From NCBI GenBank assembly GCA_025359905.1, contig JANYDF010000154.1:1-39333 (forward strand): a DNA stretch of 39,333 nucleotides, written 5' to 3'. Positions 23,548 to 32,657 of this stretch are shown in pieces. The translations under genes and the position numbers were made by a program. Under the pieces are notes generated by a model, which did not search any database, was not told the origin of the DNA, and worked only from the letters and a program-made list of their open reading frames with translations. Positions within the stretch are counted from its first letter, which is position 1; every line of letters starts with the position of its first letter. The DNA comes from Rhodospirillales bacterium (GTDB taxonomy: Bacteria > Pseudomonadota > Alphaproteobacteria > Acetobacterales > Acetobacteraceae).

Positions 23548-24270
23548 ATGAGCAGGGTTGCACTGGTCACTGGTGGTACGCGCGGCATCGGCGCGGAGAT
23601 CAGCAAGGAACTGAAGGCCGCCGGGCGCACCGTGGTTGCCAACTACGCCAGCAACGACGCGGCGGCAGCGGCCTTTGCCGAAGAAACCGGCATCATGGTG
23701 ATGAAGTTCGACGTGTCGGACTTCGCCGCGTGCGAAGCGGCAGTCAAGAAAATAACCGAAGAAGTCGGCGTTATCGAAGTCCTAGTCAATAACGCCGGCA
23801 TCACCCGCGACGGCACGCTGGCCAAGATGACCCGAACCATGTGGGACGAGGTGATGGATACCAACCTCGGGTCTTGCTATAATTTGTGCAAGCTGACCTT
23901 CGACGGGATGAAGAACGCCAAGTTCGGCCGCATCGTTAATATCGGCTCGATCAATGGGCAAGCTGGGCAATACGGGCAGGTCAATTACGCCGCCGCCAAG
24001 TCCGGTATTCATGGCTTCACCAAGGCGCTGGCCCAGGAAGGGGCGCGCTTCCACATCACGGTCAACGCCATCGCGCCGGGCTATGTGGATACCGAGATGG
24101 TGCGCGCGGTGCCGCCCGACGTGCTGCAAAAGATCATCGCCCGCATTCCAATCGGCCGCCTGGGCCATGCCGACGACATTGCGCGCGGCGTGGTGTTCCT
24201 GACCGCCGACGATGCCGAGTTCATCACCGGCTCGACGCTGTCGATCAACGGCGGTCAGCATATGTACTGA
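23548..24270 (+). CDS. phaB: Acetoacetyl-CoA reductase
   Basis: The 240-residue short-chain dehydrogenase reduces acetoacetyl-CoA to 3-hydroxybutyryl-CoA with NADPH for polyhydroxybutyrate synthesis. It shows TGGTRGIG (8-15), NNAG (81-84), and catalytic S134, Y147 and K151, plus the PhaB-characteristic NIGSINGQAGQYGQVNYAAA stretch and the C-terminal GSTLSINGGQHMY. Length matches the family. AAGGGAGA precedes the ATG by 9 bases. phaA and phaC are not adjacent. A palindromic repeat follows the stop. Confidence 0.96.
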   Translation: MSRVALVTGGTRGIGAEISKELKAAGRTVVANYASNDAAAAAFAEETGIMVMKFDVSDFAACEAAVKKITEEVGVIEVLVNNAGITRDGTLAKMTRTMWDEVMDTNLGSCYNLCKLTFDGMKNAKFGRIVNIGSINGQAGQYGQVNYAAAKSGIHGFTKALAQEGARFHITVNAIAPGYVDTEMVRAVPPDVLQKIIARIPIGRLGHADDIARGVVFLTADDAEFITGSTLSINGGQHMY

Positions 24271-24294
24271 GCGTCCTGCGTTCATGATGTGACG

Positions 24295-24320
24295 GTCATT
24301 CCGGCCTGCGCCGGAGTGAC
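24295..24320. repeat. Palindromic repeat, family B (possible terminator)
   Basis: GTCATTCCGGC-CTGC-GCCGGAGTGAC is an 11-bp stem with one mismatch and a 4-base loop, 25 bases after phaB. A sibling lies at 15150. This is a very common alphaproteobacterial dispersed palindrome; it has no T-run but could help end phaB transcription. Confidence 0.7.
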
Positions 24321-24397
24321 AAGGCAGCGACGACCGTATGCCCAAGGTGCTGCGCCGGGTGAGGCATCGCCACGGGCGCAGAACCGGGACAATCCGC

Positions 24398-25234
24398 ATG
24401 AAACCCGCCACGCTTGCCGGCTGCGGCGCCATTGCGCTGTGGGCCTTTCTCGGCCTGCTGTCCCGCGCAGCCGCGGCCATCCCGCCGCTGCAACTGACCG
24501 CCATGAGCTTCGCGGTTGCCGCCGTGCTCGGCATCGGCGTGCTGGCGGCGCGTGGCCGTCTGGCCGGCCTGCGGCAGCGGCCGCTCGCCTGGGTGCATGG
24601 CGTGGGCGGGCTGTTCGGCTTCCACGCGCTGTATTTCACTGCACTCGCCTGGGCCCCGGCGGCTGAGGCCAATCTGATCAACTATACGTGGCCGCTGCTG
24701 ATCGTGCTGCTGTCCGCGCCGTTGCTCGGGTTGCGGCTGACCGGCAAGCACCTGGCGGGCACCGTGCTGGGGGCCGCCGGGTGCGCGCTGCTGCTCGGCG
24801 GCAATGCCAGCCTGACGGCGGCCTATTTGCCCGGCTATGCGGCGGCCGTGCTCAGCGCCATCACCTGGGCCAGCTATTCGGTGCTGTCGCGCCGCTTCGC
24901 CGCCGTGCCGACGGGCGCGGTGGCCGGGTTCTGCGCCGCCAGCGCCGTGCTGGCCGCCGCCAGCCATTTTGCCTTCGAGCCGACGGTTGCCCCGGACGCG
25001 CTGGGCTGGGCCGCCGTGCTGGTGCTCGGCGCCGGGCCAGTCGGCGGTGCGTTCTTCCTGTGGGACATCGGCATGAAGCGCGGCGACCCGCGCTTGTTGG
25101 GCACGCTGGCCTACGCCACGCCGGTTGCCTCAACGCTGCTGCTATGCGCCGGGGGCTACGCAACGTTCGGTGCCACCACGCTGATCAGCGCCGTGCTCGT
25201 GGCGGGCGGCGGTTTTATCGCCGCCCGCAGCTAG
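24398..25234 (+). CDS. DMT-superfamily (EamA) transporter
   Basis: The 278-residue membrane protein has about ten hydrophobic segments in two EamA repeats (about 5-130 and 145-278). Motifs such as HALYFTALAWAPAAEANLIN-YTWPLLIV and SAITWASYSVLSRRFA resemble YddG-type aromatic amino acid exporters. The ATG at 24398 begins just before the first helix (MKPATLAGCGAIALWAFLGL); an earlier in-frame start would read the intergenic repeat. The last helix ends at the stop, two bases from the convergent glutathione transferase gene. Substrate not certain. Confidence 0.9.
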   Translation: MKPATLAGCGAIALWAFLGLLSRAAAAIPPLQLTAMSFAVAAVLGIGVLAARGRLAGLRQRPLAWVHGVGGLFGFHALYFTALAWAPAAEANLINYTWPLLIVLLSAPLLGLRLTGKHLAGTVLGAAGCALLLGGNASLTAAYLPGYAAAVLSAITWASYSVLSRRFAAVPTGAVAGFCAASAVLAAASHFAFEPTVAPDALGWAAVLVLGAGPVGGAFFLWDIGMKRGDPRLLGTLAYATPVASTLLLCAGGYATFGATTLISAVLVAGGGFIAARS

Positions 25235-25236
25235 GC

Positions 25237-25836
25237 CTAAGCGGCAGGCGGCTCGGTCTGCGCCATGCAGGGGTTCTGCCGGAACGCGGCAAACCACGCC
25301 GCCAGTTTCGGGTGCGCGTCGCGCCACGGCTCATGGCCAAAGCGGAAATCCAGGTAGCCGAGCGCACAGCCGATGGCGATGGAACCGATATCGACCATCT
25401 GATGCGGCACGTCGGCCTCCAGCACTGCCAGCGCGCGGTCGATGGCGGCCTTTTGCCGGTTCATGTTGGCGGTGCGGGCGGCCTCGGCCGGGCGCAGGCT
25501 TTCGCCCCGGCGCAGCACGGCCGCGTCCATCATGCCATCGCCGAGCGCTTGCAGCTTCAGCGCCTTCCAGCGCGCGCCGCCGCTGCGCGGGAACAGCGCC
25601 AGCGAGCCTTCCAGGCTGTCGATGTATTCGCAAATCACCGGGCTATCGTATAGCGCGACGCCGTCGCCGGTGATCAGGCATGGCACCTTGGACAACGGGT
25701 TGGCGGCGATCAGGCCGGCCGGGGATTCGCCCGCTGCCGTGACGGCCAGTTCAATGGTCTCGGTGATTTCGTGGGCGATGGCGCAGGCGCGCACCTTGCG
25801 GACGAACGGACTGGCCGGGGAATGAAACAGTTTCAC
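25237..25836 (-). CDS. Glutathione S-transferase family protein
   Basis: The 199-residue product has the N-terminal thioredoxin-like domain MKLFHSPASPFVRKVRACA with S10 in the position of the glutathione-activating residue, the cis-Pro SKVPCLI and the glutathione-binding DSPVICEYID, then an all-helical C-terminal domain with IGSIAIGCALGYLDFR. This layout is typical of bacterial beta/theta-like GSTs. It lies 12 bases downstream of gloB on the same strand, forming a glutathione-dependent detoxification pair. Confidence 0.93.
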   Translation of the reverse strand: MKLFHSPASPFVRKVRACAIAHEITETIELAVTAAGESPAGLIAANPLSKVPCLITGDGVALYDSPVICEYIDSLEGSLALFPRSGGARWKALKLQALGDGMMDAAVLRRGESLRPAEAARTANMNRQKAAIDRALAVLEADVPHQMVDIGSIAIGCALGYLDFRFGHEPWRDAHPKLAAWFAAFRQNPCMAQTEPPAA

Positions 25837-25848
25837 GGTGCGGTCTCC

Positions 25849-26571
25849 CTAGAATTTGTCTTTGGCCGACCGCAGCGCGGCCAGCGTTGCCACGTCCGGC
25901 GCGCGCAGGAACGGGTTGGCAGCCAACTCATCCGACAGCAGGCTCGGGATGGTCGGCTGCTGGCCGGCCCGCAGCGCCTTCACGTGCGCGGCATAGGCTT
26001 GCAGTGCGGCGTTGTCCGGGGTGGCGTGCAGTGCGAAGCGGGCGTTGCTTTCGGTGTATTCGTGGCCGCAGCACACCAGCGTGCCGGGCGGCAGGGCTGC
26101 GAATTTCTGCAAGCTGGCGAACATGTCCGCCGCCGTGCCTTCCAGCAGCCGTCCGCAGCCCAGGCTGAACAAGGTGTCGCCGCACAGCAGCACGCCGCCA
26201 TCGGCGAAGTAGTAGGCGATGTGGCCCAGGGTGTGCCCCGGCGTTTCCAGCACCCGCGCCGTGGTCTCGCCCAGCGCCACGGTGTCGCCCTCGGACACCG
26301 CGCGGTCCAGCTTGGGCAGCCGGCGCGCATCGGCGGCGGCGCCGACGATTTTGGCGCCGTAGCGGCTGCGGATTTCCTCCGCCCCGTCGATGTGATCGGC
26401 GTGGTGGTGGGTCAGCAGGATGGTGTCCAGCCGCCCGCCCGCTGCCTCGATGGCGGCCACGATGGGCGCCACTTCGGCAGGGTCGACGATGGCGGTCGCA
26501 CCGGTCGCCGCATCGCGCAGCAGCCAGGCATAGTTGTCGGACAGGATCGGGACGGCGTGTGCGGTGATCAT
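25849..26571 (-). CDS. gloB: Hydroxyacylglutathione hydrolase (glyoxalase II)
   Basis: The 240-residue metallo-beta-lactamase-fold enzyme hydrolyses S-D-lactoylglutathione to lactate and glutathione. The metal motif THHHADH (54-60), GHTLGH (112-117), CGDTLF (D132) and CGHEYT (H170) are complete; the N-terminal PILSDNYAWLL and C-terminal NPFLRA with the KEKD/KDKF-like end match GloB. It is first in a pair with a glutathione transferase and diverges from a methyltransferase gene, a common alphaproteobacterial neighbourhood. Confidence 0.96.
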   Translation of the reverse strand: MITAHAVPILSDNYAWLLRDAATGATAIVDPAEVAPIVAAIEAAGGRLDTILLTHHHADHIDGAEEIRSRYGAKIVGAAADARRLPKLDRAVSEGDTVALGETTARVLETPGHTLGHIAYYFADGGVLLCGDTLFSLGCGRLLEGTAADMFASLQKFAALPPGTLVCCGHEYTESNARFALHATPDNAALQAYAAHVKALRAGQQPTIPSLLSDELAANPFLRAPDVATLAALRSAKDKF

Positions 26572-26647
26572 ACCCCCGATCTAGCATTGCCCCGCCGCCG
26601 CGCAAACCGCTGCGCGATGAATGTTTCCGGCTGTGGTAAGCTGGGGC

Positions 26648-27358
26648 ATGGCAACGGACGCACATGCGGCGGCGGACTTCTACGCCTCGACACGCGGGGT
26701 CGTGGTGGCGCGGTTGCTGCGCGAACGCTTGGCGCTGCTCTGGCCGTCGCTGCCCCGGCAGAACGTGCTGGGGATCGGCTACGCCGCCCCGTATCTGCGG
26801 CTGTGGCGTGAGGACGCAGCGCGCTGCATCGCGCTGACCCCGGCACAGATCGGCGCGGCGCGCTGGCCCGCCGGATCGCCGAACTTGTCCTGCACCGCCG
26901 AGGAAGACGCGCTGCCGTTCCCGGATTTGTGTTTCGACCGCATCCTGCTGGTGCACGGCCTGGAGGCCGCCGAGAATGCGCGGCGGATGCTGCGCGAGGT
27001 GTGGCGGGTGCTGCGTGACGACGGCAAGCTGATCGTGGTGGCGCCCAACCGGCGCGGCATGTGGGCGCATGTGGAAAGCACGCCGTTCGGCCAGGGCCAG
27101 CCCTACTCCCCCGGCCAGATCGGCCGCCTGCTGGCCGGTGCCATGTTCCGCATCGAACGGCGCGACACCGCGCTATACGTGCCGCCCACCCGCGTGCGGA
27201 TGCTACTGCGCGGCGCGCAATTATGGGAACGCAGCGGCCGCCTCGTGGTGCCGACCCTGGCCGGTGTCACCGTCACCGAGGCAGTGAAGGACGTCTACGC
27301 CGCCGTGCCGGTGCAGGCAGTGGTGCGGCGGCGAATGGTGCTGGCGGAGGCGGGGTAA
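26648..27358 (+). CDS. Class I SAM-dependent methyltransferase
   Basis: The 236-residue product has a Rossmann-type methyltransferase pattern: strand/loop NVLGIGYAAPYLRLW in place of the usual DIGCGTG, ALPFPDLCFDRILLVHGLE, then LREVWRVLRDDGKLIVVAPN. This is the eroded motif I version often found beside gloB in alphaproteobacteria. The ATG at 26648 is preferred because the start at 26621 would overlap the gloB promoter region. Target of methylation unknown. A symmetrical hairpin separates it from metW. Confidence 0.88.
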   Translation: MATDAHAAADFYASTRGVVVARLLRERLALLWPSLPRQNVLGIGYAAPYLRLWREDAARCIALTPAQIGAARWPAGSPNLSCTAEEDALPFPDLCFDRILLVHGLEAAENARRMLREVWRVLRDDGKLIVVAPNRRGMWAHVESTPFGQGQPYSPGQIGRLLAGAMFRIERRDTALYVPPTRVRMLLRGAQLWERSGRLVVPTLAGVTVTEAVKDVYAAVPVQAVVRRRMVLAEAG

Positions 27359-27361
27359 AAG

Positions 27362-27380
27362 TGATGGGTGAAACCCATCA
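27362..27380. terminator. Symmetrical hairpin between convergent genes
   Basis: TGATGGGT-GAA-ACCCATCA is a perfect 8-bp stem with a 3-base loop in the 33-base gap between two converging genes (methyltransferase and metW). Its place and symmetry suit a bidirectional terminator, although only short A/T tracts flank it. Confidence 0.55.
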
Positions 27381-27391
27381 ACGTTCGTGAT

Positions 27392-28033
27392 TTACGCCTT
27401 GCGCAACTGAAACAACCCCTGTTCCCCGAACAGGTTTGCCAGCCCGGAAAACCGCCGCCACGGGGCCCGCCGCCCGGCTTCGTCCACCGCCAGCCACTTC
27501 TCCACCGCATAACCCTCGTCGGCGCACAGGGCGAAGAAGTCGCGGATGGTGCAGGGGTGGATGTTTGGCGTTTCGTGCCAGGGCCTGCTCCACACGCTGG
27601 TCATCGGCATCCGCCCGCTGCGCAGCAACTGCCAGCGCACCAGCCAATGGCCGAAATTCGGGAAACTCACGATGGCGCGCTCGCCAATCCGCAGCATCTG
27701 CCGCAGCACCTCGCGCGGGCGCTCCACCGCCTGCAACGTGCGCGACAGCACCACGTAGTCGAAAGCGGCATCCGGATACTGGCTGAGGTCGTTGTCCGCG
27801 TCGCCGTGCATCACCGGCAGGCCGTGCGCCACCGCACGGGTCACTTCGGCCATGTCGATCTCGATGCCGCGCGCGTCGCAGCCACGGGTGCGGAACAGAT
27901 GGTCGATCAACTCGCCGTCGCCGCAGCCGATGTCCAGCACGCGGCTGCCGGGCGCGATCATGTCGGCGATCAGCGTCAGATCGAGCCGCATGTTCTTCGC
28001 CACATAGCGAACCGGGTCGAGCGGCACACTCAT
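27392..28033 (-). CDS. metW: Methionine biosynthesis protein MetW
   Basis: The 213-residue methyltransferase-like protein has [12 protein letters not shown] (32-43), [37 protein letters not shown] and [20 protein letters not shown], a pattern specific to MetW. MetW works with MetX and supports homoserine O-acyl transfer in methionine synthesis. The start ATG overlaps the metX stop (28030-28033, ATGA), showing translational coupling; an upstream in-frame start would lie inside metX. Confidence 0.95.
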   Translation of the reverse strand: MSVPLDPVRYVAKNMRLDLTLIADMIAPGSRVLDIGCGDGELIDHLFRTRGCDARGIEIDMAEVTRAVAHGLPVMHGDADNDLSQYPDAAFDYVVLSRTLQAVERPREVLRQMLRIGERAIVSFPNFGHWLVRWQLLRSGRMPMTSVWSRPWHETPNIHPCTIRDFFALCADEGYAVEKWLAVDEAGRRAPWRRFSGLANLFGEQGLFQLRKA

Positions 28034-29181
28034 CCGGGCAATCCGGCATGTTCGGCGCAACCGCGCAGGAAGCCCGCCAGCGTGCGGTGAAAGTCCGGCT
28101 CATCGAGCAGGAACGCGTCGTGGCCCTTGTCCGAGGCGATTTCCACAAAGCTCACATTGGCCGCCGCCGCGTTCAGCGCGCGGGCGATGGTGCGGCTTTC
28201 CGGGGTTGGATACAGCCAGTCGCTGCTGAAACTGATCACGCAGAACCGCGTGCGGGTTTTGGCGAACGCCGCCGCCAGCGTGCCGCCGTGCTCCTCGGCC
28301 AGATCGAAATAGTCGGTGGCGCGGGTGATGGTCAGGTAACTCGCCGCGTCGAACCGGCGCACGAAGCTGCTGCCCTGGTGGCGCAGATAGCTCTCGACCT
28401 CGAACATGTCGCCGAACGGTGCCAGCGCCTGCGCGCCGCGCACCCGGCGGCCGAACTTGCGGGTCAGCGCCTGCTCGCTCAGATAGGTGATGTGCGCCAC
28501 CATGCGCGCCACCGCGAGGCCGCGCGCCGGGATCAGCCCTTGTTCCCAGTAGCGCCCGCCATGCCAGTCGGGGTCGGCGAAGATCGCCTGCCGCCCGACC
28601 TCGTTGAACGCGATGTTCTGCGCCGAGTGATGCGCCGCACAGGCAATCGGCACCGCCGCGAACACCGATTCCGGGTAGGTCGAGGCCCATTCCAGCACCT
28701 GCATGCCACCCATCGAGCCGCCGATCACCGCGAACAGCCGGGCGATGCCGAGCTGTTCGATCAGCCGCTTCTGCGCCCGCACCATGTCGCGGATGGTGAT
28801 GGTGGGAAAATCCACCCCCCAGCGCGGCGGGTCGGGCAGGCCGGTGTCGTCACGCGCGCTGCGCGGCCCGGTCGACCCCATGCAGCCGCCCAGCACGTTC
28901 GAGCAGATGACGAAATAGCGGTTGGTGTCGATCGGCTTGCCCGGCCCCACCACCATGTCCCACCAGCCGTCGCGCCCGGTCACCGGGTGCTGCTCGGCCA
29001 CGTATTGGTCGCCGGTCAGCGCATGGCAGATCAGGATTGCGTTCGTCCGCCCGGCGTTCAGCGCGCCGTAGGTGCGGTACGCCACCGTCAGCCGGTTCAG
29101 CGTCTGGCCGCAGTCGAGCGTCAACCCGCCGGGAAGCACGGCGTGCTGGTGGGCGACTTCAGGGACGTCGGGCAAATCCAT
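28030..29181 (-). CDS. metX: Homoserine O-acetyltransferase (MetX)
   Basis: The 383-residue alpha/beta hydrolase acylates homoserine using acetyl-CoA (or succinyl-CoA in some relatives), the first committed step of methionine synthesis. The catalytic triad is visible: S156 in GGSMGG, D321 in SSDWLYP, H354 in [17 protein letters not shown] and [12 protein letters not shown] are also family hallmarks. ATG 29181 gives the usual N-terminus; ATG 29223 would add 14 residues and has no better ribosome site. It is co-transcribed with metW and diverges from the chorismate mutase gene. Confidence 0.95.
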   Translation of the reverse strand: MDLPDVPEVAHQHAVLPGGLTLDCGQTLNRLTVAYRTYGALNAGRTNAILICHALTGDQYVAEQHPVTGRDGWWDMVVGPGKPIDTNRYFVICSNVLGGCMGSTGPRSARDDTGLPDPPRWGVDFPTITIRDMVRAQKRLIEQLGIARLFAVIGGSMGGMQVLEWASTYPESVFAAVPIACAAHHSAQNIAFNEVGRQAIFADPDWHGGRYWEQGLIPARGLAVARMVAHITYLSEQALTRKFGRRVRGAQALAPFGDMFEVESYLRHQGSSFVRRFDAASYLTITRATDYFDLAEEHGGTLAAAFAKTRTRFCVISFSSDWLYPTPESRTIARALNAAAANVSFVEIASDKGHDAFLLDEPDFHRTLAGFLRGCAEHAGLPG

Positions 29182-29299
29182 CGGACTGCCGATATGCCCC
29201 CCCGGCCCGCAAGCTGCAACCATGGGGGCGCTGCCGGGCCAACCGGCTTTGCAGGCGCGGAGGGTTCCGCTATTGCAAATCGCCCCGCACAGAAGCCCC

Positions 29300-30166
29300 A
29301 TGACCAATACCGATCTGCCCGCGCTGCCCACGCTCGCCGAGTTGCGGGCCGAACTCGATAGGCTGGACGACGCCGTCCACGACCTGCTGATGCAACGTGC
29401 CCAAGTGGTCACCGGTGTTGCCGCCCTTGGCACACGCGGCAAAATCCCGTTCCGGCCCGGCCGCGAGGCCGATATCGTGCGCCGCCTGCTGGCCCGCCAC
29501 ACCGGCCCGCTGCCGCGCCGAGTGCTGCCGCGCATCTGGCGTGAGCTGTTCGCGGCCACGACCAGTATGCAAGGCAGCTTTGTTATCGCGGTATGCGAAC
29601 CGGAACCCGGCGCCGGCTTCGTCACCTGCGCGCACGAGCATTTCGGCGTGCTGACCCCGCTGCGCGTGCATCAAAGCCCGGCCCACGCCATCGCCGAGGT
29701 CAGCGCCGGGCGCGCCACCGCCGCCGTGGTGCCACTGCCGGCCGACGACGAACCGGCCCGCGCGGCGTGGTGGACCGCACTGCTGCACCACGACGCGCCG
29801 CGCATTCACGTGGTCGCCAAACTGCCGTTCTGGGCCCCGCGCACCGAAGGCGCCTCCACCGCGCAAGCCATGGTGCTGGCCGCCGCTGCCCCCGATCCAT
29901 CCAGCCGCGACCAGACGCTGATCGGCTTCGAACTGCCGATTGAAATGAGCCGCGCCCGGCTATCCTCCGCGCTGGCCGGGGCTGGGCTGACGCCCACCGG
30001 CATGATCCTGCGCCGCGATCCGGCCGGACAGATCGCCCACGCGCTGATCGACGTCGAGGGCTACGTGGCCAGCGACGACGCGCGCATCGTGAAATTATCC
30101 GAGTCGGTGCACCGCCCGGTGGTGCTTGGCGCCTACGCGGTGCCGGTGGATGGAGAAACCCCATGA
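29300..30166 (+). CDS. Chorismate mutase with degenerate prephenate-dehydratase-like and ACT-like C-terminus
   Basis: Residues about 11-95 of this 288-residue protein form an AroQ-type chorismate mutase helix bundle ([34 protein letters not shown]), converting chorismate to prephenate. The rest is not typical: residues 95-200 follow the outline of a prephenate dehydratase ([13 protein letters not shown] in place of the 'gvvPieNs' segment), without a catalytic TRF motif. Residues 205-283 ([20 protein letters not shown] ... [13 protein letters not shown] ... VLGAYAVP) look like the ACT regulatory domain of PheA. It overlaps the aminotransferase gene by 4 bases, so it feeds tyrosine/phenylalanine synthesis with the next two genes. 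The C-terminal reading is inference by eye. Confidence 0.85.
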   Translation: MTNTDLPALPTLAELRAELDRLDDAVHDLLMQRAQVVTGVAALGTRGKIPFRPGREADIVRRLLARHTGPLPRRVLPRIWRELFAATTSMQGSFVIAVCEPEPGAGFVTCAHEHFGVLTPLRVHQSPAHAIAEVSAGRATAAVVPLPADDEPARAAWWTALLHHDAPRIHVVAKLPFWAPRTEGASTAQAMVLAAAAPDPSSRDQTLIGFELPIEMSRARLSSALAGAGLTPTGMILRRDPAGQIAHALIDVEGYVASDDARIVKLSESVHRPVVLGAYAVPVDGETP

Positions 30167-31251
30167 GCGGCCCGCAGCCACGCGCCGAGGTGATGCAAAT
30201 TCACGCCTATGTCGGCGGCGAATCGAAACTGCCCGGTATCAACCGGGTGATCAAACTGTCGTCCAACGAGGGTGCGTTCGGCCCGCCGCCCGCAGCGCAA
30301 GCCGCGTTCGCCAAGGTCGCCGCCGAAATCCATCGCTACCCGGACGGCGGCTCGGCCGAGCTGCGCCGCGCCATCGGCGCCCGCTTTGGCCTGCCGCCCG
30401 AGCGCATCGTCTGCGGCACCGGCTCGGATGAACTGATCCAGCATCTGTGCATGATCTACGGCGGCCCTGGCACCGAGATCATCATGAGCATGCACGGCTT
30501 CTCGATGTACCAAATCGCCGGCACCTACGCCGGCAGCCGGGTGCTGAAGACGCCGGAACGCAATCTGACCGCCGATGTGGACGCCATGCTGGCCGCCGTG
30601 TCGGCCGATACCCGCATCGTGTTCCTTGCTAACCCGAACAACCCAACCGGCAGCCTGCTGCCACAAAGCGAAGTCGAGCGCCTGCGCGCCGGGCTGCCGG
30701 ATGAGGTGCTGCTGGTGCTGGACGCCGCCTACGCCGAATATGTCACCGATCCCGGCTACGACGCCGGCGTGAAGCTGGTGGACGCGGGCGAGAACACCGT
30801 GATGCTGCGCACCTTCAGCAAGGTGTTCGGCCTCGGCGGGATGCGCGTCGGCTGGGCCTACGGCCCGGCGGGCGTGATCGACGCGCTGAACCGGGTGCGC
30901 GGCGTGTTCAACGTCAATATCGCCGCCCAGGCCGCCGCCGTTGCCGCACTGGCCGAACCCGGCTGGGTCGAGCGCAGCGTGGCGCACACCACCGAGTGGC
31001 GCGAGCGGCTGCGCGCGGCGCTGGAAGCCGTCGGCATCGCCACCTGGCCGAGTGCCGGCAATTTCTTCCTGGCCGATTTCGCCACCGCCGAGCGCGCCGC
31101 CGCCGCCAATGCGTGGCTGAAGTCGCGCGGCATCATCGTGCGCGCCATGGGCACGTACGACCTGCCGCACTGCCTGCGCATCACCGTCGGCACCGCCGAG
31201 GAATGCGGCCTGGTGGCCGACGCGCTGCGCGATTTTGCCCAACATGGCTGA
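30163..31251 (+). CDS. hisC: Histidinol-phosphate / aromatic amino acid aminotransferase
   Basis: The 362-residue PLP enzyme of fold type I, HisC subgroup, has [20 protein letters not shown]-type segment ([10 protein letters not shown]), DAAYAEYV and the PLP lysine K220 in [18 protein letters not shown]. Family members transaminate histidinol phosphate and often also phenylpyruvate, hydroxyphenylpyruvate or prephenate. Its place between chorismate mutase and prephenate dehydrogenase favours the aromatic role, possibly alongside histidine synthesis. Both ends overlap the neighbours (ATGA at the start; 8 bases at the end). Confidence 0.94.
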   Translation: MSGPQPRAEVMQIHAYVGGESKLPGINRVIKLSSNEGAFGPPPAAQAAFAKVAAEIHRYPDGGSAELRRAIGARFGLPPERIVCGTGSDELIQHLCMIYGGPGTEIIMSMHGFSMYQIAGTYAGSRVLKTPERNLTADVDAMLAAVSADTRIVFLANPNNPTGSLLPQSEVERLRAGLPDEVLLVLDAAYAEYVTDPGYDAGVKLVDAGENTVMLRTFSKVFGLGGMRVGWAYGPAGVIDALNRVRGVFNVNIAAQAAAVAALAEPGWVERSVAHTTEWRERLRAALEAVGIATWPSAGNFFLADFATAERAAAANAWLKSRGIIVRAMGTYDLPHCLRITVGTAEECGLVADALRDFAQHG

Positions 31252-32146
31252 ATCCCAAGGGGCTGAACCCCTATTCCGCCGTCTGGCGCTGCTCGGCATC
31301 GGCCTGATCGGCAGTTCGGTCGCCCGCATCGCCATGCAAAACCGCGCCATCGCGGGCGAAGTGGTGGCCAGCGCCCGCACGCAGGCCACGCTCGACCGGG
31401 TGCGCGAACTCGGCATCGCCGACCGGGTGGAACTCGACCCGGCCCGCGCCGTCGAAGGCGCCGATTGCGTGATGCTGTGCGCCCCGGTGGGCGCTTACGC
31501 GGCCCTGGCCGAGGCCATCGCGCCGCATTTGGCCCCTGGCGCGATCCTCACCGATGTCGGCTCCACCAAGCAGTCGGTGATCCGCGACGTCGGCCCGCTG
31601 GTGCCCGGCGGCGTGCATTTCGTGCCCGCCCATCCGCTGGCCGGCACCGAGTATTCCGGCCCGGATTCCGGTTTTGTCACACTGTTCCAGAACCGCTGGT
31701 GCCTGCTCACCCCGCCGCCCGGCACCGACGCGGACGCGGTGGAACGGATCGCCGAGCTTTGGCGGCGGTTCGGCTCGATGGTCGAGGTCATGGAACCCTC
31801 GCACCACGACCGCGTGCTGGCCATCGTCTCGCATCTGCCGCATCTGCTGGCCTTCACCATCTGCGGCACCGCCGACGACCTGGAAGGCGAAAGCCGCCAA
31901 CAGGTGCTGCAATTCGCCGCCTCCGGCTTTCGCGACTTCACCCGCATCGCCGCCAGCGACCCGGTGATGTGGCGCGACGTGTTCCTCAACAACCGCGAAG
32001 CGCTGCTGGAAATGCTGGCCCGCTTCACCGAGGACGCCCAGGCCATGGCGCGCGCGGTGCGCTGGGGGGATGCCGCCTATATCGAGGAAAGCGTGCAACG
32101 CGGCCGGCGGATTCGGCGGAGTTTGATCGAGATGAAGCAGGCGTAA
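31244..32146 (+). CDS. Prephenate/arogenate dehydrogenase
   Basis: The 300-residue enzyme oxidatively decarboxylates prephenate (or arogenate) towards tyrosine. The NAD(P)-binding GIGLIGSS (18-25), [26 protein letters not shown] and [20 protein letters not shown] motifs identify the TyrA family. ATG 31244 lies inside the end of the aminotransferase gene; a TTG 9 bases earlier is possible. No ACT domain is attached, which fits with regulation residing elsewhere, perhaps in the ACT-like end of the chorismate mutase. Confidence 0.95.
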   Translation: MAESQGAEPLFRRLALLGIGLIGSSVARIAMQNRAIAGEVVASARTQATLDRVRELGIADRVELDPARAVEGADCVMLCAPVGAYAALAEAIAPHLAPGAILTDVGSTKQSVIRDVGPLVPGGVHFVPAHPLAGTEYSGPDSGFVTLFQNRWCLLTPPPGTDADAVERIAELWRRFGSMVEVMEPSHHDRVLAIVSHLPHLLAFTICGTADDLEGESRQQVLQFAASGFRDFTRIAASDPVMWRDVFLNNREALLEMLARFTEDAQAMARAVRWGDAAYIEESVQRGRRIRRSLIEMKQA

Positions 32147-32177
32147 GCGGCGCGGCCCTGGATTCGGCTGCCAGCAA

Positions 32178-32237
32178 GCGTAGCCCGGATACCGAAACCT
32201 CGTAGGGCGTGTGCAACACGCCGGCGCAATTTTCCGT
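32178..32237 (+). repeat. Direct repeat, family C, copy 1
   Basis: About 60 bases beginning GCGTAGCCCGGATACCGAAA recur almost exactly at 32598-32657 in the same orientation, 420 bases away, with only a handful of differences by eye. The GTAGCCCGGAT start is a well-known opening of dispersed proteobacterial intergenic repeats. Confidence 0.85.
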
Positions 32238-32323
32238 CTATGCCGACGCCCCCCGAAGCCGGTAAGACACTCGTCACTTCGTCTTGGACGGTTGAGCCGC
32301 TGTGCCGGCGGGTTACACCCGCG

Positions 32324-32440
32324 CTGCGCCGTGGCGCCGCCAGCGTGGCCGAAGTTGCCGGGCAAGTCGGATACGGATCGGCGAGTGCCTTTAGCGCCGC
32401 CTTCACACGTCACGCCAGCACGCCGCCGGTCACTTATACC
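32324..32440 (+). pseudogene. Remnant of an AraC-family regulator (second helix-turn-helix)
   Basis: One frame reads about 39 residues, LRRGAASVAEVAGQVGYGSA followed by SAFSAAFTRHASTPPVTYT. This is the consensus of the C-terminal helix-turn-helix of AraC/XylS regulators (VAEVA..VGY.S.SAFS.AF.R..G.PP..Y). The rest of the protein, including the first helix-turn-helix and ligand domain, is missing upstream, and a family A repeat starts right at its 3' end. It is flanked on both sides by dispersed repeats, consistent with long decay. Confidence 0.75.
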
Positions 32441-32524
32441 AAATCTCTTGGGCGAGAACCCATGATCCATTGAATTGTCATCGCCGGGCTTGACCCGGCG
32501 ATCCATGCCAACACTCCGTGTTAG
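32436..32524 (-). repeat. Palindrome-bearing intergenic repeat, family A, copy 2 (inverted)
   Basis: In reverse complement this matches 310-400 nearly end to end, from CTAACAC through the GCCGGGTCAAGCCCGGC core and TTCAATGGATCATGG to GATTTGGTAT. It lies immediately after the AraC remnant. Confidence 0.85.
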
Positions 32525-32546
32525 ACGCGAGATGCTCTGTGCGGCG

Positions 32547-32584
32547 CCATGGATTGCCGGGTCAGGCCCGGCAACGACAATGAG
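32547..32584 (+). repeat. Family A-like palindrome core
   Basis: GCCGGGTCAGGCCCGGC within CCATGGAT...AACGACAATG resembles the core of the family A repeat, orientation as in copy 1, but without its outer arms. It sits between copy 2 of family A and copy 2 of family C. Confidence 0.65.
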
Positions 32585-32597
32585 TTTTGGTCAGCCC

Positions 32598-32657
32598 GCG
32601 TAGCCCGGATACCAAAACCTCGTAGGGCGTGTGCAACGCGCCGACGCAATTCCCGTC
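32598..32657 (+). repeat. Direct repeat, family C, copy 2
   Basis: Second copy of the 60-base unit at 32178-32237, with GCGTAGCCCGGATACCAAAA at its start and GTGCAACGCGCCGACGCAAT near its end. Confidence 0.85.

Noticed and set aside
29182-29299. Possible SAM-II riboswitch upstream of metX
   Set aside because: Alphaproteobacterial metX genes often carry one. The 118-base divergent gap read on the minus strand shows local GC hairpins, but I could not find the conserved SAM-II pseudoknot elements.
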